From Sodalis praecaptivus (lineage in GTDB: Bacteria > Pseudomonadota > Gammaproteobacteria > Enterobacterales > Enterobacteriaceae): a DNA stretch of 64,000 bases. Positions 33,252 to 42,138 of this stretch are shown piece by piece; the stretch's first letter is position 1, and each line of letters opens with the position of its first letter. Where the stretch lies: the NCBI RefSeq assembly GCF_000517425.1, contig NZ_CP006569.1:3710760-3774759 (forward strand). Reading direction: 5' to 3'. The position numbers and the translations under genes were made by a program. The notes beneath the pieces were generated by a model, which saw only the letters and a list, made by a program, of their open reading frames with translations, was not told the origin of the DNA and searched no databases.

Positions 33252-34578
33252 CACGGTGATAGACGCCAGCGCGCATAAAACACGCTCGCGTTTTTGGATC
33301 CTGGCGGTGTTATTCATCATCAGCACCGTCAACTACGCCGACCGGTCCACCCTGTCCATCGCCGGCCCGCATGTGGCGCGAGATTTGGGTCTGGATCCGC
33401 TGCAAATGGGCTATATCTTCTCAGCCTTCGGCTGGGCGTATACCCTCGCTCAGCTGCCGGGCGGCTGGTTGCTGGATAAGTTCGGATCTAAAAAAGTCTA
33501 CGGTTGCGCCATCTTGATCTGGTCGGTATTTACCTTCTGCCAGGGCTTTGTCCATTTCTTCGCCAATGCCGCCATGATGCTGTTCATATTGCGCTTCATG
33601 GTGGGTTTTGCCGAAGCGCCGGTCATGCCGGCCAACAGCCGCATCGTTTCCGCCTGGTTTCCGGTGCGGGAACGCGGTACCGCCTCGGCGATATTCAACA
33701 TCTCGCAATATGCCGCGCTGGTGGTGTTCAACCCGCTCTTGGGCTGGATCACCCAAGAGGTCAGCTGGGAATATGTGTTTATCGTGATGGGCGTGGTGGG
33801 GATTGTGCTGTCGGCGGTATGGGTGAAAACCATGTACAGTCCACTGAACCATCCGCGGGTGAGCCAAAGCGAACTGGAGTATCTGCGCGCGGGCGGCGCG
33901 CTGGTGGAGATGGACGCCGCGGCGGGTCCCAAGGCGGATCGCGCGCCGCAGTTGGGCTATATCAAACAGTTGCTGTCCAGCCGTATGCTGTTGGGCATTT
34001 ATCTGGCCAATTATTGCGTTAATGCGATTACCTGGTTCTTCTTGTCCTGGTTTCCCATTTATTTGGTTAAGGGACGCGGCATGTCGATTCTGGAGGCGGG
34101 TTTCGTCGCGGCGCTGCCGGCGGTTTGCGGCTGTATCGGCGGAGTGCTGGGCGGCGTGTTTTCCGACTATCTGCTCAACCGCGGTTATTCGCTGTCGGTG
34201 GCGCGCAAAACGCCCATCATCGTCGGCATGCTGTTATGCACCAGTATGGTTATCTGCAATTACACCACCTCCGATGTGGTGGTGGTGGCGGCCATGAGCC
34301 TGGCGTTCTTCGGCAAGGGCATCGGCGCACTCGGCTGGACGGTGAACGCCGACACCGCACCAAAGCAGATTGTCGGCCTCAGCGGCGGGGTTTTGAATTT
34401 GGTGACCCAAATCGGCGCCATTACCACACCCATCGTGATTGGCTACATTCTACAGCGTACCGGCTCGTTTGACGGCGCGCTGATTTATGTCGCCGCCAAC
34501 GGTTTGATGGTTATCGTTAGCTATTTGTTTATCGTCGGCAAAATCCAGCGCCTGGAGCTAAAACCTCTCGCGGCCTGA
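33244..34578 (+). CDS. gudP: D-glucarate/D-galactarate transporter GudP-like (MFS)
   Basis: Second sugar-diacid importer of the anion:cation symporter family, 444 aa, about 12 membrane helices. Signatures: NYADRSTLSIAGPHVARDLGL, PGGWLLDKFGSKKVYG, FAEAPVMPANSRIVSAWFP, ERGTASAIFNISQYA, GGVFSDYLLNRGYSLSVARK and AFFGKGIGALGWTVNADTAPK. It is roughly as near to GarP as to GudP, but the ending (SFDGALIYVAANGL, VGKIQRLELKP) and position beside gudX-gudD favour GudP. GGGAGG precedes the ATG. Alone on the forward strand, divergent from gudX. Confidence 0.85.
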   Translation: MDNTVIDASAHKTRSRFWILAVLFIISTVNYADRSTLSIAGPHVARDLGLDPLQMGYIFSAFGWAYTLAQLPGGWLLDKFGSKKVYGCAILIWSVFTFCQGFVHFFANAAMMLFILRFMVGFAEAPVMPANSRIVSAWFPVRERGTASAIFNISQYAALVVFNPLLGWITQEVSWEYVFIVMGVVGIVLSAVWVKTMYSPLNHPRVSQSELEYLRAGGALVEMDAAAGPKADRAPQLGYIKQLLSSRMLLGIYLANYCVNAITWFFLSWFPIYLVKGRGMSILEAGFVAALPAVCGCIGGVLGGVFSDYLLNRGYSLSVARKTPIIVGMLLCTSMVICNYTTSDVVVVAAMSLAFFGKGIGALGWTVNADTAPKQIVGLSGGVLNLVTQIGAITTPIVIGYILQRTGSFDGALIYVAANGLMVIVSYLFIVGKIQRLELKPLAA

Positions 34579-34637
34579 GAACCCGGGAGGCGCCCCACTG
34601 GGCGCTTCCCGGCCTGCGCGACGGTATGCCCCGCACC

Positions 34638-34763
34638 GTTTACGGTTCACGGTTCACGGTTCACGGTTCACGGTTCACGGTTCACGGTTCACGGTTCACG
34701 GTTTACGGTTTACGGTTTATGGTTTACGGTTTACGGTTTACGGTTTACGGTTTACGGTTTACG
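34638..34763. repeat. 18-unit tandem heptamer array
   Basis: Eighteen consecutive 7-bp units in perfect register: one GTTTACG, eight GTTCACG, then nine GTTTACG-type units with one GTTTATG variant. The two sub-families are in blocks, so they expanded separately. The array sits between the stops of gudP and cdaR (34579-34840) and contains no stop codon in some frames, which creates spurious reading frames. Function unknown. Confidence 0.97.
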
Positions 34764-34804
34764 GTTCAGTTTATACCCACAGCGTTAACCTTTACGCCGG
34801 CATC

Positions 34805-34839
34805 CGCCTGCGCCTGCGCCTGCGCATGCGCATGCGCAT
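34805..34839. repeat. Hexamer repeat next to the cdaR stop
   Basis: Six 6-bp units, three CGCCTG then two CGCATG and a final incomplete CGCAT, ending one base before the cdaR stop codon at 34841-34843. Alternating purine-pyrimidine composition could favour unusual DNA structure. Confidence 0.9.
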
Positions 34840-34840
34840 C

Positions 34841-35998
34841 TCAGAGATTATCATCCAGCTGTAGCGCTACATACAGCAGCAGCCGATCGTCAAAGTTGGC
34901 CAGATTCAGGCCGGTCATTTCGGAAATGCGGTTCAAACGGTATTCCAGCGTATTGCGATGAATAAACAGCGCGCGCGAGGTGGGCGTCGGCTGCACGTTA
35001 TGGCGAAACCAGGCGATAAGGGTTCGTCGCAATAAACCGTTGCTGTCCATGGCCTTGAGTTTGACCAGCGGCCGCACCAGCTCATTGGCTTGCCAACCGC
35101 CGCGCAGGCTGTCCAATAACACCGGCAACATCAAATCGGGATAAAAATAGCGGCGCTCGTCCGGGTGGCGCTGCTTGCCCACCGCCATGGTGGTAACGGC
35201 GGTGCGCCAGGAGCGGGCGATCCCTCCCGGTCCGGTAAAAAAGTTACCCAGCGCGATACGCACCCGCAGGCGGCTGCTTTCGGTCATGCGGGAAAATAGA
35301 CTATCCACGCGGCGCCGGTGCTCGTCGGCATCCCAGCGGCCGTGGCTGTTCAGCGCCGGCTTCAAAACCACCATTTCGGTCAGGGAGACGATAGCGATAA
35401 GATTGTCCCGCTCAGGGGTAGTCAACAGGGTCTGTAACTGTTGCAGCTCGGCCATGGCGCTATCGACGCCAAACTGCCCGCTGTCCACCTCCACCACCGC
35501 CGCCACGCGCGGCTGATGAATATCGATCCCCAGGCGCTGCGCCCATTCGGACAGCGCCGGCGTCACTTCTTCGGCGCGGATAAGATTCAGCACCAATTCT
35601 TCGCGCAGCCGGCTGTCCTGCGCCAGCATATGCAGCAACCGCGCCTGCTCCAGCATCATCTCGGCGGTCATACACACCAATTCGCCATACTGGCGCAGCT
35701 GGCCGGGATTACCGGTTAACCCGATGACGCCAACGATATTACCGTCGATTTTCAGCGGCAGATTAATCCCGGGACGCACGCCATGCAAATGCTTGGCCAC
35801 CCCGTCGTCGATATCCACCACCCGCGCCTGGGACAGCGCCAGCAGCGCGCCCTCATGCAGCTCGCCGATACGCTCCCGATCGCCGCTGCCGATTATCCGG
35901 CCACGGGCGTCCATCACGTTAATGTTGCTGTCGATTATCTGCATGGTTCTTGCCACGATTTCCTGCGCCAGCTTGGCATCAAGATGATAAGTCGCCAT
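34841..35998 (-). CDS. cdaR: Sugar diacid regulator CdaR
   Basis: Transcriptional activator of the garPLRK, garD and gudPXD genes in E. coli, responding to glucarate, galactarate and glycerate. 385 aa, the E. coli length: N-terminal diacid-recognition domain (AQEIVARTMQIIDSNINVMD, SGDRERIGELHEGAL, GINLPLKIDG, IVGVIGLTGNP), middle region, and C-terminal PucR-type helix-turn-helix (ALFIHRNTLEYRLNRISEMTGL). The frame is open 30 codons upstream, but the ATG at 35998 (MATYHLDAKLAQ) follows GAGGA and matches the family start. Adjacent to both its target genes and degP. Its own promoter carries the best operator, suggesting autoregulation. Confidence 0.96.
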   Translation of the reverse strand: MATYHLDAKLAQEIVARTMQIIDSNINVMDARGRIIGSGDRERIGELHEGALLALSQARVVDIDDGVAKHLHGVRPGINLPLKIDGNIVGVIGLTGNPGQLRQYGELVCMTAEMMLEQARLLHMLAQDSRLREELVLNLIRAEEVTPALSEWAQRLGIDIHQPRVAAVVEVDSGQFGVDSAMAELQQLQTLLTTPERDNLIAIVSLTEMVVLKPALNSHGRWDADEHRRRVDSLFSRMTESSRLRVRIALGNFFTGPGGIARSWRTAVTTMAVGKQRHPDERRYFYPDLMLPVLLDSLRGGWQANELVRPLVKLKAMDSNGLLRRTLIAWFRHNVQPTPTSRALFIHRNTLEYRLNRISEMTGLNLANFDDRLLLYVALQLDDNL

Positions 35999-36031
35999 CG
36001 CCGTCCTCACCGCTGATTGCTCAATCTTTGC

Positions 36032-36075
36032 AGCATACTCACAGCCGCGCCCCCTAGCATTGTGCAAACGCACAA
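36032..36075 (-). promoter_or_regulatory. cdaR promoter with perfect palindromic operator
   Basis: TTGTGC-AAAC-GCACAA (36060-36075) is a perfect 6-4-6 palindrome. On the reverse strand TATGCT (36037-36032) follows after 22 bp and the cdaR ATG about 34 bp later. This spacing equals that at garP, garD and gudP. No CRP-like site is visible at the matching upstream distance, where the degP terminator lies. Confidence 0.6.
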
Positions 36076-36127
36076 AGTCAGGGACCACGCATTCAAGATG
36101 TGGTGAGCATCACGTTTTTTTGCGGGC

Positions 36128-36159
36128 AAAAAAAACCGGACGGCGTCATGGCCATCCGG
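36128..36159 (-). terminator. Rho-independent terminator of degP
   Basis: On the reverse strand CCGGATGGC-CATGAC-GCCGTCCGG forms a nine-bp stem with one mismatch and is followed by eight T (36128-36135). It is about 20 bp past the degP stop and insulates cdaR from degP transcription. Confidence 0.88.
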
Positions 36160-36177
36160 CGAGTGTCATGCAGTCAG

Positions 36178-37623
36178 TTATTGCGCCAATAGATACAGCG
36201 AAGTATCACCGCGGCGAATATTCAGCGCCAGCACATTGGGTTTGGTGTCGAGGATTTTGCGCAGCTCGCCGATATTTGCCACCGGCTGCTGATTCACGCC
36301 GAGAATAACATCGCCCTTCTTCAGCCCGACCCGCTCGGCGGTGCTACCGGCTTTAACGTTATCTACCCGCACCCCTTTCTGGCCGTCAAGCTCGGTATTG
36401 CTGAGCTCCGCGCCTTCGATGCCGGTAAAGACCATCCCGGAATCCACCTGGGATTGCGTGCTTTGCTCCAGGGTAACGGTGACCGTGACCGGTTTACCGT
36501 CGCGCAGCAGGCCGAGGGTCATTTTGGTGCCCACCGGCTGGGAGCTGATGTCGGCCCGGAACGAGGCAAAGCTGTTCAGCGCCTTGCCGTTCATGGTGAC
36601 GATCACATCCCCCGCTTTTACGCCGGCTTTCTCCGCGGCGGATTTCGGCATTACCTGGCTGACGAACGCGCCGCGCTGGGCATCGATCTTCATCGCTTTC
36701 GCCAGTTCCGGCGTCAACTCGGTGCCGAGAATGCCAATTTCGCCGCGTTTTACCTGACCAAATTCAACAATTTGCTTGGTCAGGTTTTTGACCATATTGC
36801 TCGGTATGGCAAAACCGATGCCGATATTACCACCGTCCGGCGCCAAGATGGCGGTATTAATACCGATAAGCTCGCCGTTCAGATTCACCAGCGCGCCGCC
36901 GGAATTGCCGCGGTTGATGGCCGCGTCGGTCTGGATAAAGTTCTCATAATTTTCGATATTCAACCCGCTGCGTCCGAGCGCCGAGACAATACCGGAGGTC
37001 GCCGTTTCCCCCAACCCGTAGGGATTGCCGATCGCCACGGTATAATCCCCGACCCGCAATTGATCGGAATCGGCCATTTTGATGGCGGTCAGGTTTTTGA
37101 AGTCAATCAGCTGCACCAGCGCAATATCGGATCGCGGATCCTTACCAATAAGCTTGGCGTCGAATTTACGTCCGTCGTTAAGCTGTACCTGTATTTTAGA
37201 CGCGTCATTCACTACATGATTGTTGGTCACCACATAGCCCTTATCGGCGTCGATAATGACCCCGGCTCCCAGCGCCTGGAATTTTTCCTGGGCCGGCGCG
37301 CCGCCTTCGTCGCCACCGTCATCGCTCCCCTCATCGCCGCCCTGGCACAACGGTGACGCCTGGAAGGGCGAGCCGTCCTGGCACAGCGGCGAATTTTGAC
37401 CGAAGAATTGTTTGAGTTGATCGGGCATTTGCCGCGACGTGACCGGCGTACTGCCTTCGACGCTGATACTCACCACGGAGGGCATGACTTTTTCCAGCAT
37501 CGGCGCCAGGCTGGGCAATTGCTGATGGGTCGCGGCGGTTTCTGCCGCAAAGCCAGAGACGGGACTGAGCGCCATGCCCAGACTGAGAGCAAGCGCCGTC
37601 AGGACCAATGTGGATTTTTTCAT
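36178..37623 (-). CDS. degP: Periplasmic serine endoprotease DegP (HtrA)
   Basis: Heat-shock protease/chaperone of the envelope. 481 aa: signal peptide (MKKSTLVLTALALSLGMAL to GFAAET), protease domain with the triad in TNNHVV (His), SDIALVQL (Asp) and NRGNSGGALVN (Ser), then two PDZ domains (GILGTELTPELAKAM and later VRVDNVKAGSTAERVGL). The LA loop keeps its cysteine pair (SPLCQDG, SPLCQGG) and has an acidic insert DEGSDDGGDEGG before the catalytic histidine, a little longer than I recall for E. coli. Own transcription unit between dgt and cdaR, normally sigma-E and CpxR controlled. Confidence 0.97.
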   Translation of the reverse strand: MKKSTLVLTALALSLGMALSPVSGFAAETAATHQQLPSLAPMLEKVMPSVVSISVEGSTPVTSRQMPDQLKQFFGQNSPLCQDGSPFQASPLCQGGDEGSDDGGDEGGAPAQEKFQALGAGVIIDADKGYVVTNNHVVNDASKIQVQLNDGRKFDAKLIGKDPRSDIALVQLIDFKNLTAIKMADSDQLRVGDYTVAIGNPYGLGETATSGIVSALGRSGLNIENYENFIQTDAAINRGNSGGALVNLNGELIGINTAILAPDGGNIGIGFAIPSNMVKNLTKQIVEFGQVKRGEIGILGTELTPELAKAMKIDAQRGAFVSQVMPKSAAEKAGVKAGDVIVTMNGKALNSFASFRADISSQPVGTKMTLGLLRDGKPVTVTVTLEQSTQSQVDSGMVFTGIEGAELSNTELDGQKGVRVDNVKAGSTAERVGLKKGDVILGVNQQPVANIGELRKILDTKPNVLALNIRRGDTSLYLLAQ

Positions 37624-37777
37624 CTGTGATTATCTCGACTTAATAGTAAGGGGGCACTATGCAGAACGTGCTGCGTTTCTCCATGAGAGTTATGAAATAC
37701 CCCGTAGTTCAGCGCAAAGAAAGCGGCAAAGGTAAAAAAATATTGATCCGCTTTACAAATGACCACAGTGTTCGCGG

Positions 37778-39292
37778 CTACTCGGCGGCCATCAGCCGAC
37801 GATATTCATCCCAGGCATAAAGATCGGTCATACCGCTAATATAATCCTGGATTAAACGCGCGCGATAATAAAATTCCATCATGGGTTGCTGGCCGGCGGG
37901 ATAGCGGTTGACCGTCTCCATCGCCTCGCCATAGGCCAGACGATGTTTGGCGGACAGTTTATGATACAGGCGGCTGGCGATGGGATGCGCGGGGTGATAA
38001 TCCTCCGCCGCCAACCGTTGAAAATCCTGCTGCGACATGTCAAGCAAGGGGTTATAGATTTCCAGCAGCCCGCTTATCACCCGATAGCCCTGCAGTTCCA
38101 ACTGCTCGACTTCAGGATGATTAAACACATGCTTGAAGGCAACACTTTTAAATATCTTTAACAGCCGAAACGCCGGGCTGGAGTCCTCAAGCAGCGCCTG
38201 ATTGAAACTGCCGTCGTAAATGGGCGCCAGATTATCCAAAAAACGCTGCGCGGCGTGCGGCACTAACCGCGCCACGGTATTGACGCGTAAATACATAAAA
38301 AATTGATCGCCGCTGCGCAGCCCTTGATAGCGCCTTATTTTATTGAACGCCTGGCCTATCACTTTATCGAACAGATCGCCTTTAACGACGCTGCCCCACT
38401 CTTTTTGCAGGAAAAGATACAGTTGTTCCACGGTAAAGATTTTTTTCTCCACCGCATCTTCCAGGTCGGCAATGCAATAGGAAATATCGTCGGCGGCTTC
38501 CATAATATACGTCAGCGGAAAACGGTGAAATTCCCCTAGGGATAATTCGCGCCGCAGCGTTTGGACATACTCTTCTTCCGCGAGATAAAAACCCGGTTTC
38601 TTCATGAGATAGCTGAACGCCGCCGGCGCCGGACCCTGCCAGTAGGCCGGGCGGGTGTACTTGAGAATGCAGCCGACCTGCGCATAGGTCAAATTAAGCT
38701 TAAGCAGACTGTGCACCATACGGATGGCCTGGGCGTTGCCTTCAAAATGGCACAGATCGAGACGAATGCGGCCGCGCAGCGCATTGTTGTCTTCATCGCC
38801 GGCGCGCAGGCGCAGGCTGGCCACCTGGCACCGATCGTTACCGAGGGCGTCCTGCTCCAGGCTGGCGATATCCAGCCGGCGGCGAAACCAGTCATTGATT
38901 GCCGCTTCGCCGAAATGACCAAACGGCGGATTACCGATATCGTGCATCAGGCAGGCCATCTCCACCATGCTCTCGCAGGGCGCTTCCATCTGCGATAAAC
39001 CCAACGCGCCAATGCGCCCGTCGCTTTTGAGGCGATGAAAGATCTCTTTAACGATATGGCGGCCCACCTGCTGTACCTCCAGCGAGTGGGTCAGGCGCGA
39101 GCGCACCGCGGCATTGCGCTCAAGGGGAAAAACCTGGGTTTTTTGCTGTAGCCGGCGTATTGCGGCGGAATTGATAATGCGCCCGCGGTCGCTTTCAAAT
39201 TGGCGGATAATAGCATAATCATCCTGGGCGCTTATCGCCGGACTGAAAGGACGTTGGAAACTGATTTTATGGCTGAAGTTGATATCGGACAT
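37778..39292 (-). CDS. dgt: Deoxyguanosinetriphosphate triphosphohydrolase (Dgt)
   Basis: Hydrolyses dGTP to deoxyguanosine and triphosphate; HD-domain metalloenzyme. 504 aa. Visible: [36 protein letters not shown] (first His), [19 protein letters not shown] (HD pair), [35 protein letters not shown] and the C-terminal [19 protein letters not shown]. The ATG at 39292 ([10 protein letters not shown]) follows GGGGA and is preferred over one eight codons upstream. Divergent from mtnN, as in other enterobacteria. The 154-bp gap to degP shows no gene. Confidence 0.96.
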   Translation of the reverse strand: MSDINFSHKISFQRPFSPAISAQDDYAIIRQFESDRGRIINSAAIRRLQQKTQVFPLERNAAVRSRLTHSLEVQQVGRHIVKEIFHRLKSDGRIGALGLSQMEAPCESMVEMACLMHDIGNPPFGHFGEAAINDWFRRRLDIASLEQDALGNDRCQVASLRLRAGDEDNNALRGRIRLDLCHFEGNAQAIRMVHSLLKLNLTYAQVGCILKYTRPAYWQGPAPAAFSYLMKKPGFYLAEEEYVQTLRRELSLGEFHRFPLTYIMEAADDISYCIADLEDAVEKKIFTVEQLYLFLQKEWGSVVKGDLFDKVIGQAFNKIRRYQGLRSGDQFFMYLRVNTVARLVPHAAQRFLDNLAPIYDGSFNQALLEDSSPAFRLLKIFKSVAFKHVFNHPEVEQLELQGYRVISGLLEIYNPLLDMSQQDFQRLAAEDYHPAHPIASRLYHKLSAKHRLAYGEAMETVNRYPAGQQPMMEFYYRARLIQDYISGMTDLYAWDEYRRLMAAE

Positions 39293-39452
39293 GTTTTCCC
39301 CGCATGAGATCCGCACCCTACCGTGATACCAATGCCCGCCGGCAAACGCAACCCTACCGGCCGTTATTTCCCCGCGGCAGGCGTGCTAGAATGCACCCTA
39401 TGAACACCCGCTATCATTTAAACCCGCTATTTTGTTAACAGGAACGCTTTGT

Positions 39453-40154
39453 ATGAAAATTGGCATTATCGGCGCAATGGAACAGGAAGTCGCGCTGCTG
39501 CGCGACCGCTTGAGCCACTCTACCCTCCATCAGCAGGCGGGATGTGAAATTTATACCGGTCAGCTACACGGCGTTGAGGTAGCGCTGGTGAAATCCGGCA
39601 TCGGCAAGGTGTCCGCCGCGTTGGGCACCACGCTGCTGCTGGATCATTTCAAGCCTGAGCTGGTCATCAATACCGGTTCCGCCGGCGGTCTGGCGCCGTC
39701 GCTGAAAGTCGGCGATATCGTGGTATCCCATGAAGTGCGCTATCACGATGTCGACGTCACCGCCTTCGGCTATGAGCCCGGCCAGATGGCGCAGTGTCCG
39801 GCGTCGTTTAATGCCGCCCCGTCGCTGGTGGCGCTGGCGGAGGAAATCATCGATCGCCTCGGCATGCATGCGGTACGCGGTCTGGTGGTTAGCGGCGACG
39901 CTTTTATCAACGGCGCAGCAGGGCTGGCCCGTATCCGCCAGACCTTCCCGCAGGCGATCGCCGTGGAAATGGAGGCTACCGCCATCGCCCATGTGTGCCA
40001 CCAATTTGCCGTACCCTTCGTCGTGGTGCGCGCCATTTCTGATGTCGCGGATCAAGCGTCCCATCTGAGCTTTGAAGAGTTCCTCACCGTAGCGGCGCAA
40101 AGCTCCTCCCGCCTGGTCGAGGAAATGGTGCACGCGCTGGCCGGCCAGCGGTAA
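39453..40154 (+). CDS. mtnN: 5'-methylthioadenosine/S-adenosylhomocysteine nucleosidase MtnN
   Basis: Cleaves adenine from methylthioadenosine, S-adenosylhomocysteine and 5'-deoxyadenosine; feeds methionine salvage and AI-2 production. 233 aa. [18 protein letters not shown] start with the catalytic glutamate, [39 protein letters not shown] (nucleoside-binding Met-Glu) and RAISDVADQ with the catalytic aspartate. The ATG at 39453 follows AGGA and is preferred over one seven codons upstream. First gene of mtnN-btuF-yadS, with btuF starting immediately after its stop. Confidence 0.97.
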   Translation: MKIGIIGAMEQEVALLRDRLSHSTLHQQAGCEIYTGQLHGVEVALVKSGIGKVSAALGTTLLLDHFKPELVINTGSAGGLAPSLKVGDIVVSHEVRYHDVDVTAFGYEPGQMAQCPASFNAAPSLVALAEEIIDRLGMHAVRGLVVSGDAFINGAAGLARIRQTFPQAIAVEMEATAIAHVCHQFAVPFVVVRAISDVADQASHLSFEEFLTVAAQSSSRLVEEMVHALAGQR

Positions 40155-40985
40155 ATGCGCCACGGACGCGCGGCGCTGGCCGCGTTACTTTGCCTGCTGC
40201 TGGTCTGGCCGGCGCTGGCGGCGCGGCGGGTGATTAGCCTGGCGCCTCACGCGACGGAGTTGGCCTACGCCGCCGGTATGGGCGAGGTGCTGGTGGCCGC
40301 CAGCGACTGGTCGGATTACCCTCCCGCGGCGCGGCGCCTTGAGCGGGTCGCCTCGTGGCAGGGCGTGAACATCGAGCGCATCCTGGCGCTGAAACCGGAT
40401 CTGGTGCTGGGCTGGCGCGGCGGCAATCCGCAGCGCGCGCTGGAGACGCTGGCGAGCTTTGGCATCCCGGTCGTGACGTTAGATCCGCAAAGCATCGACG
40501 AGATGGCGCTGTCGCTTGAGACATTGGCCGCCTATAGCCCGCATCCGGCGCAGGCGCGTCAGGCGGCGAGCGCGCTGCGTCACCAACAGGCGACGCTCGC
40601 GAAACGTTATGCCGGCGGCGCAACGCTGCGGGTGTTTTTGCAATTTGGCCGCCGGCCGCTGTTTACCGCCGGCGGCGCAACGCTGCAAAATCAGGTCCTC
40701 GCCCTGTGCGGCGCGCGCAATATCTTCGCCGCAAGCCCGGTCCCCTGGCCGCAGGTAAGCCGCGAGCAGGTGCTGATACGGCATCCCCAAGTCATTATCG
40801 CGCCGGGCGACGCCACCGCCGCCCGCCAGGTGAGCGATTTTTGGCGGCCGCAGTTAACGGTGCCGGTGATTGCCGTCAACGAAGACAGCTTTACCCGCCC
40901 GGGACCGCGTATTCTATTGGCGGCACGTCAGCTCTGCGCGCAGCTGGCGCAACGCCGTTCCGCCCTTCCGGTTGAGGCGCCCTGA
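40155..40985 (+). CDS. btuF: Vitamin B12 periplasmic binding protein BtuF
   Basis: Binds cobalamin in the periplasm and hands it to the BtuCD transporter. 276 aa: signal peptide ([18 protein letters not shown]), then [51 protein letters not shown] and the class III binding-protein fold with two lobes and a long helix. Starts directly after the mtnN stop codon and overlaps yadS by one base (TGATG), so the three genes are translationally linked. Same order as E. coli. Confidence 0.93.
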   Translation: MRHGRAALAALLCLLLVWPALAARRVISLAPHATELAYAAGMGEVLVAASDWSDYPPAARRLERVASWQGVNIERILALKPDLVLGWRGGNPQRALETLASFGIPVVTLDPQSIDEMALSLETLAAYSPHPAQARQAASALRHQQATLAKRYAGGATLRVFLQFGRRPLFTAGGATLQNQVLALCGARNIFAASPVPWPQVSREQVLIRHPQVIIAPGDATAARQVSDFWRPQLTVPVIAVNEDSFTRPGPRILLAARQLCAQLAQRRSALPVEAP

Positions 40986-41602
40986 TGCTCTATTGGCTCG
41001 ATATTCTGGGTACGGCGGTGTTCGCCATTTCCGGCGTCCTGCTGGCCGGCAAACTTCGGATGGATCCGTTCGGTGTGCTGGTGCTCGGCGTGGTGACCGC
41101 GGTTGGCGGCGGCACGATCCGCGATATGGCGCTGGCCAACGGACCGGTATTCTGGGTAAGCGATCCCACCGATTTGGTGGTGGCGATTATCACCTGTTTC
41201 GTCACCCTCCTGACCATCGGCCAGGCGCGCCAGCCGCCGAAATGGATCCTGCCGGTGCTTGATGCCATCGGACTGGCGGTGTTTGTCGGTATCGGCGTCA
41301 ATAAAGCGTTCGCCAGCGGCGCCGTGCCGCTGATTGCGGTGTGTATGGGGGTCATTACCGGCGTGGGCGGCGGCATGCTGCGGGACGTGCTGGCGCGGGA
41401 GATCCCGCTGGTCCTGCGCACCGAGATTTACGCCACCGCCTGCATCGCCGGCGGTATTGTGCATACCCTGACCTACAGCGAGTGGCATTTCCCCCTCAAG
41501 CACGCCGCCATGCTGGGAATGGCGACGACGCTGCTTATTCGGCTGGCGGCCATCCGCTGGCATCTGAAGCTGCCTGTGTTTGAATTTCATAACCGCGACT
41601 AG
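40985..41602 (+). CDS. yadS: TRIC-family membrane protein YadS
   Basis: 205 aa, seven predicted hydrophobic helices in two repeats (ILGTAVFAISGVLLAGKLRMDPFG and ILPVLDAIGLAVFVGIGVNKAF), the duplicated UPF0126/TRIC fold whose animal relatives are trimeric intracellular cation channels. Repeats carry the conserved VTAVGGGTIRDMAL and ITGVGGGMLRDVLA. Its role in enterobacteria is not firmly settled; glycine export and ion conductance have been proposed for relatives. Coupled to btuF by a one-base overlap. Confidence 0.9.
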   Translation: MLYWLDILGTAVFAISGVLLAGKLRMDPFGVLVLGVVTAVGGGTIRDMALANGPVFWVSDPTDLVVAIITCFVTLLTIGQARQPPKWILPVLDAIGLAVFVGIGVNKAFASGAVPLIAVCMGVITGVGGGMLRDVLAREIPLVLRTEIYATACIAGGIVHTLTYSEWHFPLKHAAMLGMATTLLIRLAAIRWHLKLPVFEFHNRD

Positions 41603-41649
41603 CGCGGACCGCCGCGCCGCCGCAACCGACCTTGGGCGTTTGGCGGGCA

Positions 41650-41678
41650 TAAAAAAACCGGCACGCGTAGCGTCCCGG
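41650..41678 (-). terminator. Rho-independent terminator of erpA
   Basis: Reverse strand stem CCGGGACGC-TAC-GCGTGCCGG with one internal mismatch, followed by seven T (41651-41657). It is about 33 bp past the erpA stop and may also help end the converging yadS transcript. Confidence 0.82.
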
Positions 41679-41711
41679 TCTTGCGGTCTTGCCGGCTAAA
41701 CACGCGGCGCG

Positions 41712-42056
41712 CTAGATGCTGAATGACGACCCGCAGCCGCAGGTGGATTTGGCGTTGGGATTGGTGACGATAAAACGCGACCCTTCCAGCCCTTCGCTGT
41801 AATCTACCGACCCGCCCACCAGGTATTGCAGGCTCATAGGGTCGACCACCAGCGCTACACCCTGTTTCTCGATAGTGAAGTCGTCTTCGTTCACTTTATC
41901 GTCAAAGGTGAAACCATACTGGAAGCCGCTGCAGCCGCCGCCGGTGATATAGACCCGCAATTTCAGATTCGGATTATCTTCGTCCGCGATAAGGTTTTTG
42001 ACCTTGCTTGCCGCTGAATCGGTAAACTGTAATGGCAATGCTGCCGTCTCACTCAT
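41712..42056 (-). CDS. erpA: Iron-sulfur cluster insertion protein ErpA
   Basis: A-type carrier delivering Fe-S clusters to apoproteins, including isoprenoid-synthesis enzymes. 114 aa. The three cluster cysteines are in [11 protein letters not shown] and the C-terminal [36 protein letters not shown] is characteristic. The frame is open 46 codons upstream into clcA, but the ATG at 42056 ([17 protein letters not shown]) matches the family start and follows GGGAG. It lies 82 bp downstream of clcA. Confidence 0.97.
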   Translation of the reverse strand: MSETAALPLQFTDSAASKVKNLIADEDNPNLKLRVYITGGGCSGFQYGFTFDDKVNEDDFTIEKQGVALVVDPMSLQYLVGGSVDYSEGLEGSRFIVTNPNAKSTCGCGSSFSI

Positions 42057-42138
42057 AATTCTACTCCCGGGCCATCGTCGGGCTGAAGGCATGTCAACCC
42101 GATCGTTAAGGCTATTATCCGTTAGGCATCGTTTACGT

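Noticed and set aside
34638-34763. CRISPR-like repeat
   Set aside because: Units are 7 bp with no spacers, so this is a microsatellite-type array and not a CRISPR.
34626-34961. 111-codon frame with repeated SRFTVHG peptides
   Set aside because: Produced entirely by the heptamer array and then running antisense into cdaR; no ribosome site.
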